64,000 bases of DNA from Sandaracinobacteroides hominis (GCF_016464365.1 NZ_JADCUC010000001.1:124001-188000), one strand, 5' to 3'. Positions 34,067 through 43,168 are shown, numbered from the stretch's first letter. The notes: a model not told the origin generated them from the letters alone. Translations and numbers: made by a program.

Positions 34067-34969
34067 ATGGCTGTAGTTCGTACGCCCGATGCGCGATTCG
34101 CGGGGCTGCCCGATTGGGATTTCGAGACTGTCTATACCGAGGTCGATGGCGGGGCGCTGGGGGCGATCAGGATCGCCCATGCCGAGGCGGGGCCTGCGAA
34201 TGGGCCGGTGATGCTGCTGATGCACGGCGAGCCGAGCTGGTCCTATCTGTACCGGAAAATGATTCCGGTGCTGGTGGCGGCCGGCTATCGCTGCCTTGCG
34301 CCCGATCTCGTGGGCTTTGGGCGGTCCGACAAGCCGACGGAGCAGAGCGATTACAGCTATGCGGCGCATGTGGACTGGATGCTGCAATGGTTTCGCGCGC
34401 AGCATCTGTCCGACGTTACCTTGTTCTGCCAGGATTGGGGCGGGCTGATCGGGCTGCGGCTGGTGACGGCCATGCCGGAGCGGTTTGCAAGGGTTTGTGC
34501 AGCGAACACCTTCCTGCCGACCGGGGATGGAAAGGCTTCCCCTGCTTTCGAGGCCTGGCGGAACTTCAGCCAGAGCGTTCCGGATTTCGATTCGGGGTTC
34601 ATCGTGACCGGCGGCACCGTGCGCGGGCTGAGCGATGCGGCGCGGGCCGCCTATAATGCGCCCTATCCGGATGACAGCTTCAAGGCAGGGGCGCGGCGCT
34701 TCCCGATGCTGGTGCCGACGTCGCCGGAGATGGATGGAGCGGCGGAGAATCGCGAGGCTTGGAAGGTGCTGGAGGCATTCGACAAGCCTTTCCTGACCTT
34801 GTTTGGCGACAGCGATTTCGTGACGCTGGGCGCGGAAAAGCATCTGCAGGCGCGGATTCCCGGGGCGAAGGGACAGCCGCACCGGATCATCGAAAGGGCG
34901 GGGCACTTCCTTCAGGAGGATGCGGGCGAGGAAATTGCCGGATATCTTGTGGATTGGGTGAGCGCGTGA
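34067..34969 (+). CDS. Haloalkane-dehalogenase-like alpha/beta hydrolase (HLD-I type)
   Basis: A 300-residue alpha/beta hydrolase resembling subfamily I haloalkane dehalogenases, which hydrolyse carbon-halogen bonds. The oxyanion motif is HGEPSWSYLYRKM; the nucleophile is Asp123 followed by Trp124 in FCQDWGG, which distinguishes it from serine hydrolases; the catalytic His is His280 in RAGHFLQED; the acid is probably in FGDSDFVT. The cap region contains FEAWRNFSQ, where HLD-I enzymes have a halide-stabilising Trp. ATG 34067 has GGGGAG exactly six bases upstream. Dehalogenase substrates cannot be predicted, and a role on natural halogenated compounds or as a general hydrolase remains open. Confidence 0.85.
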   Translation: MAVVRTPDARFAGLPDWDFETVYTEVDGGALGAIRIAHAEAGPANGPVMLLMHGEPSWSYLYRKMIPVLVAAGYRCLAPDLVGFGRSDKPTEQSDYSYAAHVDWMLQWFRAQHLSDVTLFCQDWGGLIGLRLVTAMPERFARVCAANTFLPTGDGKASPAFEAWRNFSQSVPDFDSGFIVTGGTVRGLSDAARAAYNAPYPDDSFKAGARRFPMLVPTSPEMDGAAENREAWKVLEAFDKPFLTLFGDSDFVTLGAEKHLQARIPGAKGQPHRIIERAGHFLQEDAGEEIAGYLVDWVSA

Positions 34970-34983
34970 AGCATGTTTCGATG

Positions 34984-34998
34984 CTGCCGGAACGGCAG
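34984..34998. terminator. Small hairpin after the dehalogenase-like gene
   Basis: CTGCCG-GAA-CGGCAG forms a six-pair stem 15 bases after the stop, without a T-run. Weak support as a terminator. Confidence 0.3.
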
Positions 34999-35033
34999 AC
35001 CCGAAAACCCATGCGGAAAAATCAGGAAGTCAG

Positions 35034-35062
35034 TTGACAGGGTAGGGAGGCGCGCATAAAGC
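35034..35062 (+). promoter_or_regulatory. Promoter of tRNA-Asp with an overlapping palindrome
   Basis: TTGACA at 35034-35039 and TAAAGC at 35057-35062, 17 bases apart, match a housekeeping promoter just upstream of the tRNA at 35079. The inverted repeat GGAGGCGCG / CGCGCCTCC (35046-35054 and 35063-35071) brackets the -10 element. Confidence 0.55.
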
Positions 35063-35078
35063 CGCGCCTCCAAAGTGC

Positions 35079-35155
35079 GCGGGCGTAGCTCAGTTGGTTA
35101 GAGTGCCGGCCTGTCACGCCGGAGGTCGCGGGTTCGAGCCCCGTCGCTCGCGCCA
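35079..35155 (+). tRNA. tRNA-Asp (anticodon GTC)
   Basis: A 77-base cloverleaf. The acceptor stem GCGGGCG pairs with CGCTCGC, the anticodon arm CCGGC-CTGTCAC-GCCGG gives anticodon GTC, the T-arm contains GGTTCGAGCC, and CCA is encoded. It is convergent with the chorismate mutase gene 43 bases downstream. Confidence 0.97.
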
Positions 35156-35198
35156 CTTTGGACTTGGCCTTCAGGCCGAAATCAAGACAGGGGACAGA

Positions 35199-35510
35199 CT
35201 ATTTCGCGGTTTCGCGGAGCCTGTCCCACTCTTCCAGCTCATGCGCGATGGACGCTTCGACGAGCTGATCCCAAAGCAGTTCAACTATTTTTGCATCGAG
35301 GCCCAGCCGGGCTGCTTCGCGCCCGGCGTTGGCGATTACCTGCGCCTTGCGGGTTTCGTCGCGGACATGGCCGCGGGCCGGCTTGATGCGGGCGGCGGCG
35401 TCCATGTAGCGGAAGCGTTCGGCGAGGAGGGCGACGAGGTCGCGGTCGACGGAATCGACGCCTTCGCGGACGTCGGCCATAGTTTTGCAGCTTTCGGGGG
35501 CGGGCCTCAT
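35199..35510 (-). CDS. Chorismate mutase, AroQ class
   Basis: A 103-residue all-helical protein converting chorismate to prephenate for phenylalanine and tyrosine synthesis. Typical AroQ elements are SVDRDLVALLAERFRYMDAAARIK, then DETRKAQVIANA and a third helix with LLWDQLVEASIAHELEEWDRL. Conserved catalytic-type residues Arg and Lys occur in AERFRYMDAAARIK. ATG 35510 overlaps the stop of the DUF2842 gene (ATGA) and has GGAAGG upstream; a GTG nine bases earlier is also open. The group cyclo-ligase, DUF2842, chorismate mutase shares overlapping junctions. Confidence 0.88.
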   Translation of the reverse strand: MRPAPESCKTMADVREGVDSVDRDLVALLAERFRYMDAAARIKPARGHVRDETRKAQVIANAGREAARLGLDAKIVELLWDQLVEASIAHELEEWDRLRETAK

Positions 35511-35716
35511 GCCTTCCACTTTCCGGTTTCGATCCAGATGATGACCGGCTTCAGCGGGACTACCCAGGCGACGCCGAGGATGGCCCAGATCGGCAGCTGG
35601 ATCAGCGGATGCAATTTAGCCACCGGCTCAAACAGCCAGACCGCAAAGAGGGCATAAGCGAAGATGGCGACGATGAGGCCGAGGATGCCGAACGGCCTTC
35701 TGAGGGAACGGGTCAT
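35507..35716 (-). CDS. DUF2842 small membrane protein
   Basis: A 69-residue protein with two membrane segments (about 10-30 and 38-58) and the ending KPVIIWIETGKWKA. The pattern PLKPVIxWxETGK is the mark of DUF2842, a family restricted to Alphaproteobacteria and of unknown function. It overlaps both neighbours: its start shares a base with the cyclo-ligase stop and its stop lies inside the chorismate mutase start. Confidence 0.85.
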   Translation of the reverse strand: MTRSLRRPFGILGLIVAIFAYALFAVWLFEPVAKLHPLIQLPIWAILGVAWVVPLKPVIIWIETGKWKA

Positions 35717-36315
35717 CAGGCGCGTTTAGCGCTGGTGCCTGCCGGGTGGAAGGCGGTTGGTGTCGCAATGGCGTCGAGTGGCTGGTCCCAGCGATCTGCC
35801 GGGACTGCGGGGACAATCTGGATGTCGAAGGCGAGGCCGATGGCGAGGACCGGGCCGTGGCTGCGCAGTTCGGCAAGCGTGCGGTCATAATGGCCGGCGC
35901 CCTGGCCCAGGCGATTGCCCTGTCGGTCGGCAGCGAGGAGCGGGACGAGCAGGACATCCGGGCGGGCGACGGGGGCGGTGGCGTCGGGCTCCAGGATGTC
36001 GCGGAAGCCGGGCTTGAGGCTGGGATAGTCCGATATGTGGAAGCTCAGCGGAGCGGCACCGGTTACACGCGGCCAGGCAAGGCGCCAGCCGAGCGCCATG
36101 GCGGCCATTTCCACGCTGGTGGGGTCTATCTCGTCGCCCATGGCGGCGTAGGTGCCGAGGATGGCGGGTGGGCCCAGATGGGGGATGGTGATGTCGGCCA
36201 GAGCGCGTTCGAGGCCGACGCGGAGGATAGGGGAGAGGCCGCCCAGGAAGGCGGAACGCGCGGCGCGGGCGGTTCGGCGGGAGAGTTTTTTGTCGGCTCC
36301 GGCCTCGCTCAGCAT
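35716..36315 (-). CDS. 5-formyltetrahydrofolate cyclo-ligase
   Basis: Salvages 5-formyl-THF to 5,10-methenyl-THF with ATP. The 199-residue protein carries the family motifs AAMGDEIDPTSV, RPDVLLVPLLAADRQGNRLG and the ATP/folate motif GQGAGHYDRTL. Its position directly downstream of the proposed 6S RNA is the arrangement conserved from E. coli (ssrS-ygfA) to many Alphaproteobacteria, where a common transcript is processed. It is the first of three overlapping genes. Confidence 0.93.
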   Translation of the reverse strand: MLSEAGADKKLSRRTARAARSAFLGGLSPILRVGLERALADITIPHLGPPAILGTYAAMGDEIDPTSVEMAAMALGWRLAWPRVTGAAPLSFHISDYPSLKPGFRDILEPDATAPVARPDVLLVPLLAADRQGNRLGQGAGHYDRTLAELRSHGPVLAIGLAFDIQIVPAVPADRWDQPLDAIATPTAFHPAGTSAKRA

Positions 36316-36332
36316 CCGCGGCCTTTCTTATA

Positions 36333-36497
36333 GGGTGGCGGGTCCGCATCGACCGTTTGCACGAAGATCCGCTGACGCCAAGACGTCAGGTGGGGACCAT
36401 GTGATCGGGCCCAGGAGCCCGGCAGGGACAGCCCCCTCGGAATGTTAATCGCCTCAGGGATGTTCAATTGCGCGCATCGGGCAGAGCCCGCCGCCCC
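36333..36497 (-). ncRNA. ssrS: 6S RNA
   Basis: The stretch between zapA and the cyclo-ligase gene is where 6S RNA is encoded in many Proteobacteria. On the minus strand it begins with GGGGCGGCGGG and ends with CCCGCCACCC, which pair to form the closing stem, as expected for this RNA polymerase-binding RNA. Inside are a GGGCTCCTGGGCCC-type helix and the hairpin TGACG-TCTTGG-CGTCA. The remaining centre can form the large open bubble. The length of about 165 bases fits. The ends are estimates from the closing stem. It may be cotranscribed with zapA. Confidence 0.65.
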
Positions 36498-36502
36498 AAT
36501 AC

Positions 36503-36835
36503 TTAGGCTGCGTCGGCCGCCTCTTCAAGCTTGCGGGCAAGGGCTTCTGCGCGGATTGCCAGGGCTTCCAGTATTTCCGATCCCGGGCCTGGGGCTGCGC
36601 CTGCGGAAATAGGCGTGATGCGGGCTTCGCTCGACTTGCGCTCCAGCAGTTCACCGCTGACCAGCAGCGCGGCCATCAGCAGCAGGCGCGGTTCGGCGAC
36701 GGCGCCATGTGCCTGCATCAGCGAGGAAACGCGGCTGTCGAGCAGGCCGGCCGCGGCGCGCAGATCCTCTTCCTCGCCGTCGCGGCAAGCAAGCTTGTAG
36801 GCGCGGCCGCCGATGGACAGGGAAATTTCAGCCAT
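36503..36835 (-). CDS. zapA: Cell division protein ZapA
   Basis: A 110-residue FtsZ-associated protein that bundles protofilaments at the division ring. The globular N-terminus is ISLSIGGRAYKLACRDGEEEDLRAAAGLLDSRV, with the conserved G-x-x-Y-x-L and E-x-x-L-x-x-A-A motifs. A helical coiled-coil-like C-terminus with EILEALAIRAEALARKLEE follows. Its ATG lies inside the end of the 58-residue ORF, so translation is coupled. Confidence 0.9.
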   Translation of the reverse strand: MAEISLSIGGRAYKLACRDGEEEDLRAAAGLLDSRVSSLMQAHGAVAEPRLLLMAALLVSGELLERKSSEARITPISAGAAPGPGSEILEALAIRAEALARKLEEAADAA

Positions 36836-37004
36836 TGGAGCGCTTCTTTTCGCCTTCGATCAGCTTTTCGAGCCCGGCCAGCGTATCCTGCGCGACGGCA
36901 CGCAGGCCGCCATGCGTGCGGCTGAGACGTTCGGCAGCGGCTTCGCCACGCTTCAGCGCAGCCTCGATCCGTTGGAGCAAAGCTCCGCCCTCAGGTTCTT
37001 TCAT
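36828..37004 (-). CDS. 58-residue helical protein encoded upstream of zapA
   Basis: A small open frame starting MKEPEGGALLQRIEAALKRG and ending EKKRSNG. The middle has heptad-like leucines and alanines (LLQRIEAALKRGEAAAERL, then LAGLEKLIEG), suggesting a short coiled coil or helical hairpin. It overlaps zapA by eight bases and has a GAGGGGG ribosome binding site. Small coiled-coil proteins such as DUF4164 are encoded beside zapA in other Alphaproteobacteria, so a role in division is plausible but unproven. Its good start, overlap and helical composition argue that it is real. Confidence 0.7.
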   Translation of the reverse strand: MKEPEGGALLQRIEAALKRGEAAAERLSRTHGGLRAVAQDTLAGLEKLIEGEKKRSNG

Positions 37005-37306
37005 CGATATACCCCCTGAGGTCAGGCTTCATGTCTTCGCTCCAAAAGGTCAAGTTGAGCTATTGCCGCACCATGTTCCAATTTCGTCTTGACGGACAGA
37101 GATAAGCCCTTGGTTACGTTCACGTCAATGACGGGAGTGTAACGCATTGTTCCAATGTGGCGTTGATTTATGCCGACTGCTTTGCAAGGAGGGCGCCGCG
37201 TGCGGCGGCTGCGGGATTCGGCGTGGCCGCGATTCGTTTGCTGTTGTCCTTATTCGGGGCGCGAGCCGGACCTGTGTGGTCCTTGTAAACTAGGAACGGG
37301 CTGCTG
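37005..37306. other. 302-base divergent promoter region between the zapA group and tkt
   Basis: No gene is present. It contains the 31-base imperfect dyad at 37113-37143 and a GGACC-TGTGT-GGTCC hairpin at 37268-37282 near the tkt start. Both the zapA group and tkt must be transcribed from here. Confidence 0.55.
37113..37143. promoter_or_regulatory. Candidate operator: 31-base imperfect palindrome
   Basis: The left arm GTTACGTTCACGTCA (37113-37127) and the right arm TGACGGGAGTGTAAC (37129-37143) are inverted repeats around one base, matching at 12 of 15 positions. The left arm also contains ACGT-N2-ACGT. It lies about 110 bases from the zapA-side start and 165 from tkt. Confidence 0.4.
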
Positions 37307-39292
37307 ATGCCATCTGAACGGCTGTTGGGCGACAAGGCTAAGGGGATGGCGAATGCCATCCGGGCGTTGGCGATGGATGCGGTGGAAGCTGCGAACAGCG
37401 GCCACCCGGGTATGCCGATGGGGATGGCGGATGCCGCCACCGTGCTGTGGGGCGAGTATCTGAAGTTCGATCCGGCCGATCCGAAATGGGCCGATCGCGA
37501 CCGCTTCGTGCTCTCGGCCGGGCACGGCTCGATGCTGATCTATGCCCTGCTGAACCTGACCGGTTATGCCCGGCCGACGATGGACGACATCCGCAACTTC
37601 CGGCAGCTGGGCAGCCCGTGTGCTGGGCATCCGGAGAATTTCGAGCTGCCGGGCGTGGAATGCACCACCGGCCCGCTGGGGCAGGGCCTGGCGATGGCGG
37701 TGGGCATGGCGATGGCCGAGCGTCACCTCAATGCCGGCTTCGGCGATGGTCTTGTCGATCACCGCACCTGGGTAATCGCCGGCGACGGCTGCCTGATGGA
37801 AGGTGTGAGCCACGAGGCGATCGGCCTGGCGGGCCATCTGAAGCTGGGCCGGCTGAACGTGCTGTGGGACGACAACGGCATCTCCATCGATGGCAAGATT
37901 TCCATGTCTTCCAGCGAAGATGTGCCGGCGCGGTTCCGCTCGGCTGGCTGGCATGTGGTGCGCTGCGACGGGCATGATCCGGCGTCGATTCGGCAGGCAC
38001 TGGATGCGGCGGTTGCCGACGAGCGGCCGACACTTGTGCAATGCACGACGGTGATCGGATACAGCGCGCCGACCAAGGCCGGCAGTGAGAAGGCACATGG
38101 CTCTCCGCTGGGCGCGGCCGAGATTGCCGGCGCGCGCGAAAAACTGGGCTGGAGTTCGCCGCCGTTCGAGATTCCGGCCGACATCGCCGCGAACTGGAAG
38201 GCTGTGGGTCAGGTCGGCGCTGCCGCGCGGGCGGCCTGGGAAGCGCGGCTGAATGCCAGCACCGACAAGGCTGAGTTCCAGCGGCGGATGCGGGGCGAGC
38301 TGCCTGCAGGCTTCTCGATTGCCGACTTCAAGGCGAAGCTGGTGGCGGATGCAAAGCCGGTTGCCAGCCGCAAGGCCTCTGAAATGACGCTGGATGCCGT
38401 GAATGCGGTGGTGCCGGAGACGGTTGGCGGTTCGGCTGACCTGACCGGCTCCAACAACACCAAGTCGGCGGGAATGCAGGCGTTTTCCGCCGCCAACTAT
38501 GGCGGGCGCTACGTCTATTACGGAATCCGCGAGTTCGGCATGGCCGCGGCCATGAACGGCATGGCCTTGCATGGCGGCGTAATTCCTTATGGCGGCACCT
38601 TCCTGGTGTTTGCCGATTATTGCCGGGCTGCGATCCGCCTTTCAGCGCTGCAGCAGGTGGGTGTTGTCTATGTGATGACGCACGACAGCATCGGCCTTGG
38701 CGAGGATGGGCCGACGCACCAGCCGATCGAGCATCTGGCGAGCCTGAGGGCGATGCCCAACGTGGCGGTCTATCGCCCGGCCGATGCGGTGGAGACGGCG
38801 GAGTGCTGGGAGCTGGCGCTGGCGGATCGGTCGCGGCCTTCGGTGCTGGCGCTGTCGCGGCAGAATTTGCCGCCGCTGCGCTTTGATATCGAGGCCAATC
38901 GTTCGGCCGAGGGTGGTTACCGACTGGTGACGGCGACTGCGGCGCGCAAGGTGGTGCTGGTGGCGACGGGCTCCGAAGTGGCGATTGCGGTGGAAACCGC
39001 GAAGCTGCTGGAAGCCAGGGGCGTTGGCGCTGATGTGGTCTCGCTGCCTTCGTGGGAGCGGTTGGCGGCGCAGCCGAAATCCGTCCGCGACAATCTGCTC
39101 CCGGGCGATGTGCTGAAAGTCTCGATAGAGGCAGGTTCTACATTTGGTTGGGAGCGGATCGTCGGCTCGGACGGGTTGATGATCGGCATCGACGGGTTTG
39201 GGGCGTCTGCTCCGGCCAGCGACCTTTACCAACATTTCGGATTGACCCCGGATGCGGTTTCGCAGCGGGTTCTGGAGCGACTGAACAAATAA
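37307..39292 (+). CDS. tkt: Transketolase
   Basis: Thiamine-diphosphate enzyme of the pentose phosphate pathway, moving two-carbon units between sugar phosphates. The 661-residue protein has [37 protein letters not shown], the ThDP/Mg motif GDGCLMEG with WDDNGIS, and the catalytic Glu region [35 protein letters not shown] is also typical. It begins the tkt-gap-pgk-fba block, all on one strand with short or no gaps, which links the non-oxidative pentose phosphate pathway with lower glycolysis/gluconeogenesis. Confidence 0.97.
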   Translation: MPSERLLGDKAKGMANAIRALAMDAVEAANSGHPGMPMGMADAATVLWGEYLKFDPADPKWADRDRFVLSAGHGSMLIYALLNLTGYARPTMDDIRNFRQLGSPCAGHPENFELPGVECTTGPLGQGLAMAVGMAMAERHLNAGFGDGLVDHRTWVIAGDGCLMEGVSHEAIGLAGHLKLGRLNVLWDDNGISIDGKISMSSSEDVPARFRSAGWHVVRCDGHDPASIRQALDAAVADERPTLVQCTTVIGYSAPTKAGSEKAHGSPLGAAEIAGAREKLGWSSPPFEIPADIAANWKAVGQVGAAARAAWEARLNASTDKAEFQRRMRGELPAGFSIADFKAKLVADAKPVASRKASEMTLDAVNAVVPETVGGSADLTGSNNTKSAGMQAFSAANYGGRYVYYGIREFGMAAAMNGMALHGGVIPYGGTFLVFADYCRAAIRLSALQQVGVVYVMTHDSIGLGEDGPTHQPIEHLASLRAMPNVAVYRPADAVETAECWELALADRSRPSVLALSRQNLPPLRFDIEANRSAEGGYRLVTATAARKVVLVATGSEVAIAVETAKLLEARGVGADVVSLPSWERLAAQPKSVRDNLLPGDVLKVSIEAGSTFGWERIVGSDGLMIGIDGFGASAPASDLYQHFGLTPDAVSQRVLERLNK

Positions 39293-39314
39293 CAGGCTGA
39301 AAAAGGAGCGGGAT

Positions 39315-40316
39315 ATGAAGGTAGCGATCAACGGCTTTGGACGGATCGGGCGTCTGGTTCTGAGGGCAATCCTGGAACAGGGCCGTTCCGACATTGAAGT
39401 GGTCGCGATCAACGATCTCGCCGATACCAAATCCAACGCCATGCTGTTCAAGCGGGACAGCGTGCATGGGCGCTATCCGGGCACCGTCGAGGCGGACGGG
39501 CAGGACATGATCGTGGACGGCAAGCGGATCCGCGTGACCGCCGAGCGCGATCCCTCGAAGCTGCCGCACAAGGAACTGGGCGTCGATATCGCACTGGAGT
39601 GCACCGGCTTCTTTACCGATGCCGACAAGGCGCGCGCGCATATCGAGGCCGGTGCCAAGCGGGTGCTGATCTCGGCGCCGGGCAAGGGCGTTGACCTGAC
39701 CGTTGTCTATGGCGTGAACCACGAGAAGCTGACGAAGGATCATATCGTCGTTTCCAACGCCAGCTGCACCACCAACTGCCTGGCGCCGGTCGCCAAGGTG
39801 ATGAACGAGACCGTTGGCATCCAGCGCGGACTGATGACGACCGTGCACGCCTATACCAATGACCAGAAGATCCTGGACCAGATCCACCCCGACATGCGCC
39901 GCGCGCGCGCTGCCGCGATGTCGATCATCCCGACGACGACGGGCGCAGCCCGCGCCGTGGGCGAGGTGCTGCCCGAGCTGAAGGGCAAGCTGGATGGTTC
40001 CGCCATCCGCGTGCCGACGCCGAACGTCAGCCTTGTGGACCTTACCTTCGTGCCCGGCCGGGACACGACCAAGGAAGAGATCAATGCGGCGCTGAAGGCG
40101 GCCTCGGAAGGGGCGCTGAAGGGCATATTGGACTATTCGGAAGATCCGCTGGTCTCCATCGATCTCAATCATATCCCCTTCTCGTCGACGGTCGACAGCC
40201 TTGAGACGGCGGTGCTGGAAGGCAAGCTGGTTCGCGTGGTGAGCTGGTATGACAATGAGTGGGGCTTCTCCAACCGGATGGCCGACACCGCGGTGGCGAT
40301 GGGCAAGTTCCTCTGA
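39315..40316 (+). CDS. gap: Glyceraldehyde-3-phosphate dehydrogenase, type I
   Basis: Oxidises glyceraldehyde 3-phosphate to 1,3-bisphosphoglycerate. The 333-residue protein has NGFGRIGR for nucleotide binding, AINDLAD (an Asp favouring NAD over NADP), the catalytic Cys in [12 protein letters not shown], the His in [10 protein letters not shown], and [12 protein letters not shown] at the end. AAAAAGGAGCGGGAT precedes the start, an excellent ribosome binding site. Its stop overlaps the pgk start by one base. Confidence 0.97.
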   Translation: MKVAINGFGRIGRLVLRAILEQGRSDIEVVAINDLADTKSNAMLFKRDSVHGRYPGTVEADGQDMIVDGKRIRVTAERDPSKLPHKELGVDIALECTGFFTDADKARAHIEAGAKRVLISAPGKGVDLTVVYGVNHEKLTKDHIVVSNASCTTNCLAPVAKVMNETVGIQRGLMTTVHAYTNDQKILDQIHPDMRRARAAAMSIIPTTTGAARAVGEVLPELKGKLDGSAIRVPTPNVSLVDLTFVPGRDTTKEEINAALKAASEGALKGILDYSEDPLVSIDLNHIPFSSTVDSLETAVLEGKLVRVVSWYDNEWGFSNRMADTAVAMGKFL

Positions 40317-41512
40317 TGCCGTTCCGCACGCTGGATGATCTGCCCGCGGACCTGAGCGGCAAGCGCGTTCTGGTTCGGGTCGATCTGAATGTGCCGATGG
40401 ACGGCGAACATGTGACGGATGGGACGCGGCTGCAGGCAGCCGTTCCCACCATCGCCTTTCTGGCCGACCGCGGCGCGCGCGTGCTGCTGCTGTCGCACTT
40501 CGGGCGGCCCAAGGGCATGCATTCGCACGAATTCTCGCTGATCAAGGTGGTGCACCCGCTGCACGAGGTGCTGGGGCGTTGGGTGGGATTTCTTCCGGAT
40601 TGCATTGGCGACGCGGTGGTTGCGGAATCGCTGGGACTGGAAGACGGCAGCGTTACGGTGCTGGAAAACACCCGCTTTCACCCCGGCGAGGAAAAGAACG
40701 ATCCGACATTCGTGTCGGAGCTGGCGCGGCTGGGCGACTTCTATGTGAATGATGCCTTTTCCGCGGCGCACCGGGCGCATGCCTCTACCGAAGGCCTAGC
40801 GCATGTGCTGCCGGCCTATGCCGGGCGGTCGATGGAGGCCGAGCTGAAGGCGCTGGAAGCGGCGCTGGGCACGCCGGCGCGGCCGGTGGCGGCCGTGGTC
40901 GGCGGTGCCAAGGTCTCCTCGAAGCTGGATGTGCTGACGAATCTGGTCACCAAGGTCGATCATCTGATCATCGGCGGCGGGATGGCGAACACCTTCCTGG
41001 CGGCGAAGGGCATCAGCGTCGGCAAGAGCCTGTGCGAGCATGATCTGGCCGACACAGCGCGGGGCATCCTTTCGCGCGCCGAGGCAGCCGGCTGCACCGT
41101 GCATCTGCCGTGGGACGTGGTGGTGGCGAAGGAATTTCGCGCCAATCCGCCGCACCGGGTGGCGAATGTGAACGAGGTGGCCGAGGACGAGATGATCCTC
41201 GACCTTGGGCCGCATGCGGTGGAAGCGCTGGGCGATGTGCTGAAGACCTGCGCGACCCTGGTGTGGAACGGGCCGCTGGGGGCGTTCGAGCTGGCACCAT
41301 TCGATCAGGCGACGGTGGCGCTGGCGAAGACGGCGGCAGCGCTGACCGAGGGCGGGACTCTGGTGAGCGTGGCGGGCGGTGGCGATACCGTGGCGGCGCT
41401 GAACCATGCGGGCGCTGGCGACAAGTTCAGCTTTGTCTCGACAGCGGGGGGCGCCTTTCTGGAATGGATGGAAGGCAAGCCGTTGCCGGGCGTCGACGCG
41501 CTTAAGAATTGA
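40316..41512 (+). CDS. pgk: Phosphoglycerate kinase
   Basis: Transfers phosphate from 1,3-bisphosphoglycerate to ADP. The 398-residue two-domain protein has [61 protein letters not shown] and the nucleotide loop GGGDTVAAL. The ATG shares its A with the TGA of gap (TGATG), so the two glycolytic enzymes are translationally coupled. Confidence 0.97.
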   Translation: MPFRTLDDLPADLSGKRVLVRVDLNVPMDGEHVTDGTRLQAAVPTIAFLADRGARVLLLSHFGRPKGMHSHEFSLIKVVHPLHEVLGRWVGFLPDCIGDAVVAESLGLEDGSVTVLENTRFHPGEEKNDPTFVSELARLGDFYVNDAFSAAHRAHASTEGLAHVLPAYAGRSMEAELKALEAALGTPARPVAAVVGGAKVSSKLDVLTNLVTKVDHLIIGGGMANTFLAAKGISVGKSLCEHDLADTARGILSRAEAAGCTVHLPWDVVVAKEFRANPPHRVANVNEVAEDEMILDLGPHAVEALGDVLKTCATLVWNGPLGAFELAPFDQATVALAKTAAALTEGGTLVSVAGGGDTVAALNHAGAGDKFSFVSTAGGAFLEWMEGKPLPGVDALKN

Positions 41513-41534
41513 TATCTAACAGGAGCTTGATTGC

Positions 41535-42449
41535 ATGAAGATCACCAAGACCGTCCGTAAGATCCTCGACAATTACGAGAGCGACAATCCCGGCACGAAG
41601 GGCAATCTGGCCCGCATGCTGATGGAAGGCCGGCTGGGCGGAACGGGCAAGATGGTGATCCTGCCGGTAGACCAGGGTTTCGAGCATGGGCCGGCGCGCA
41701 GCTTTTCCGTGAACGAGCCGGGCTATGACCCGCACTACCACTACCAGCTTGCGATCGACGCCGGGCTGAATGCCTATGCAGCGCCGCTGGGGATGCTGGA
41801 GGCGGGTGCCGACACCTTTGCAGGCGCCATCCCGACGATCCTGAAGGTGAATTCCTCGAACAGCTGGGCCGGCGGCGCCAACCAGGCACTGACCGGCAGC
41901 GTGGACGATGCGCTCAGGCTGGGTTGCGCGGCCATCGGCTTTACCATCTATCCGGGCTCCGAAGACGTGTTCGAGATGATGGAAGAGATCAAGGAGATGT
42001 CGGCCGAAGCGAAATCGGTGGGTATCGCGACCGTGATCTGGAGCTATCCGCGCGGCGGCAAGCTGCCGAAATCGGGTGAGCTGGCACTGGATGTAGGTGC
42101 CTATGCCGCACACATGGCAGCCCTGCTGGGGGCGCACATCATCAAGGTGAAGCTGCCTTCGGACCATATCGAGCAGGAAGACGCGAAGAAGAGCTATGCC
42201 GGGACAGACTGGTCGAAGCAGTCCGACCGGGTGGCGCATGTGGTGAAGGCCTGCTTCAACGGCCGCCGGATCGTGGTTTTCTCGGGTGGCGCGGCGAAGG
42301 GTTCAGACGCCGTTTATCAGGATGCGCGCGATATTCGCGATGGCGGCGGCAATGGCTCGATCATCGGCCGCAACAGCTTCCAGCGGCCGCGTGCCGAGGC
42401 GCTGGAACTGCTCGACAAGATCGTGCGGATTTACCAGAACAAGGAATAG
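41535..42449 (+). CDS. Class I fructose-bisphosphate aldolase (DhnA type)
   Basis: Cleaves fructose 1,6-bisphosphate, or forms it in gluconeogenesis. The 304-residue protein belongs to the DhnA/FbaB group of Schiff-base aldolases: VILPVDQGFEHGPARSF, the active-site Lys in GAHIIKVKLPSD, and the phosphate site VFSGGAAKGSD with GGGNGSIIGRNSFQRP. It has no zinc-binding His residues of class II aldolases. A GGAGCTTGATTGC ribosome binding site precedes the ATG, 22 bases after pgk. Confidence 0.93.
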   Translation: MKITKTVRKILDNYESDNPGTKGNLARMLMEGRLGGTGKMVILPVDQGFEHGPARSFSVNEPGYDPHYHYQLAIDAGLNAYAAPLGMLEAGADTFAGAIPTILKVNSSNSWAGGANQALTGSVDDALRLGCAAIGFTIYPGSEDVFEMMEEIKEMSAEAKSVGIATVIWSYPRGGKLPKSGELALDVGAYAAHMAALLGAHIIKVKLPSDHIEQEDAKKSYAGTDWSKQSDRVAHVVKACFNGRRIVVFSGGAAKGSDAVYQDARDIRDGGGNGSIIGRNSFQRPRAEALELLDKIVRIYQNKE

Positions 42450-42453
42450 CCGG

Positions 42454-43116
42454 ATGACGGATCGGGGTTGGGAAGCAGTTGACGCGTATATCGCCGGCCA
42501 GCTTCTCGGCCCTGATCCGGTTCTGGATGCAGCGCTGAAGGGCAATGCCGAGGGCGGGCTGCCGGCGATCGATGTGTCAGCCGCGCAGGGCAAGATGCTG
42601 CACCTGCTGGCGCGGATTTCCGGCGCCCGGCATATTCTGGAAGTGGGCACGCTGGGCGGCTTTTCGACGATATGGCTTGCGCGGGCGCTGCCGGAGGGCG
42701 GCCGGCTGGTGACGCTGGAAATCAGCCCAACACATGCCGAGGTGGCGCGCGCGAACATTGCCCATGCGGGTCTGGCGGAAAAGGTGGAGGTGCGGGTGGG
42801 GCCCGCGCTGGAGAGCCTGAAGACGATGGGCGATGAAGCGCCGTTCGATCTGGTGTTCATCGACGCCGACAAGGAGAACAACGCCAATTATGTGCAGGCG
42901 GCAATCGGGCTGTCACGGCCGGGGGCGCTGATCCTGGTGGATAATGTGGTGCGCGGCGGCGGCGTGATCGATGCGGCGAGCACTGAGCCGCGCATCGTGG
43001 GCACGCGCAAGCTTTTCGAGATGCTGCAGGCCGAGGAGCGGCTGGAGGCGACGGCGATCCAGACCGTGGGGGCAAAGGGTTGGGACGGATTTGTGATGGC
43101 GGTGGTGAAAGGCTGA
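42454..43116 (+). CDS. O-methyltransferase (CCoAOMT-like)
   Basis: A 220-residue SAM-dependent O-methyltransferase of the metal-dependent, caffeoyl-CoA-type family. The SAM motif is ILEVGTLGGFSTIWLARALP, followed by LVTLEISPTHAEVARANI. The metal-binding motif is DLVFIDADKENN, and LILVDNVVRGGGV is typical. The start ATG lies four bases after the aldolase stop. Its place at the end of a glycolysis block is probably fortuitous; the substrate is unknown. Confidence 0.9.
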   Translation: MTDRGWEAVDAYIAGQLLGPDPVLDAALKGNAEGGLPAIDVSAAQGKMLHLLARISGARHILEVGTLGGFSTIWLARALPEGGRLVTLEISPTHAEVARANIAHAGLAEKVEVRVGPALESLKTMGDEAPFDLVFIDADKENNANYVQAAIGLSRPGALILVDNVVRGGGVIDAASTEPRIVGTRKLFEMLQAEERLEATAIQTVGAKGWDGFVMAVVKG

Positions 43117-43168
43117 CCCAGCAGGGCTTTCGTGCTAGGGTGCCAGCGGCTGCTTTGGGAGGCGGACT

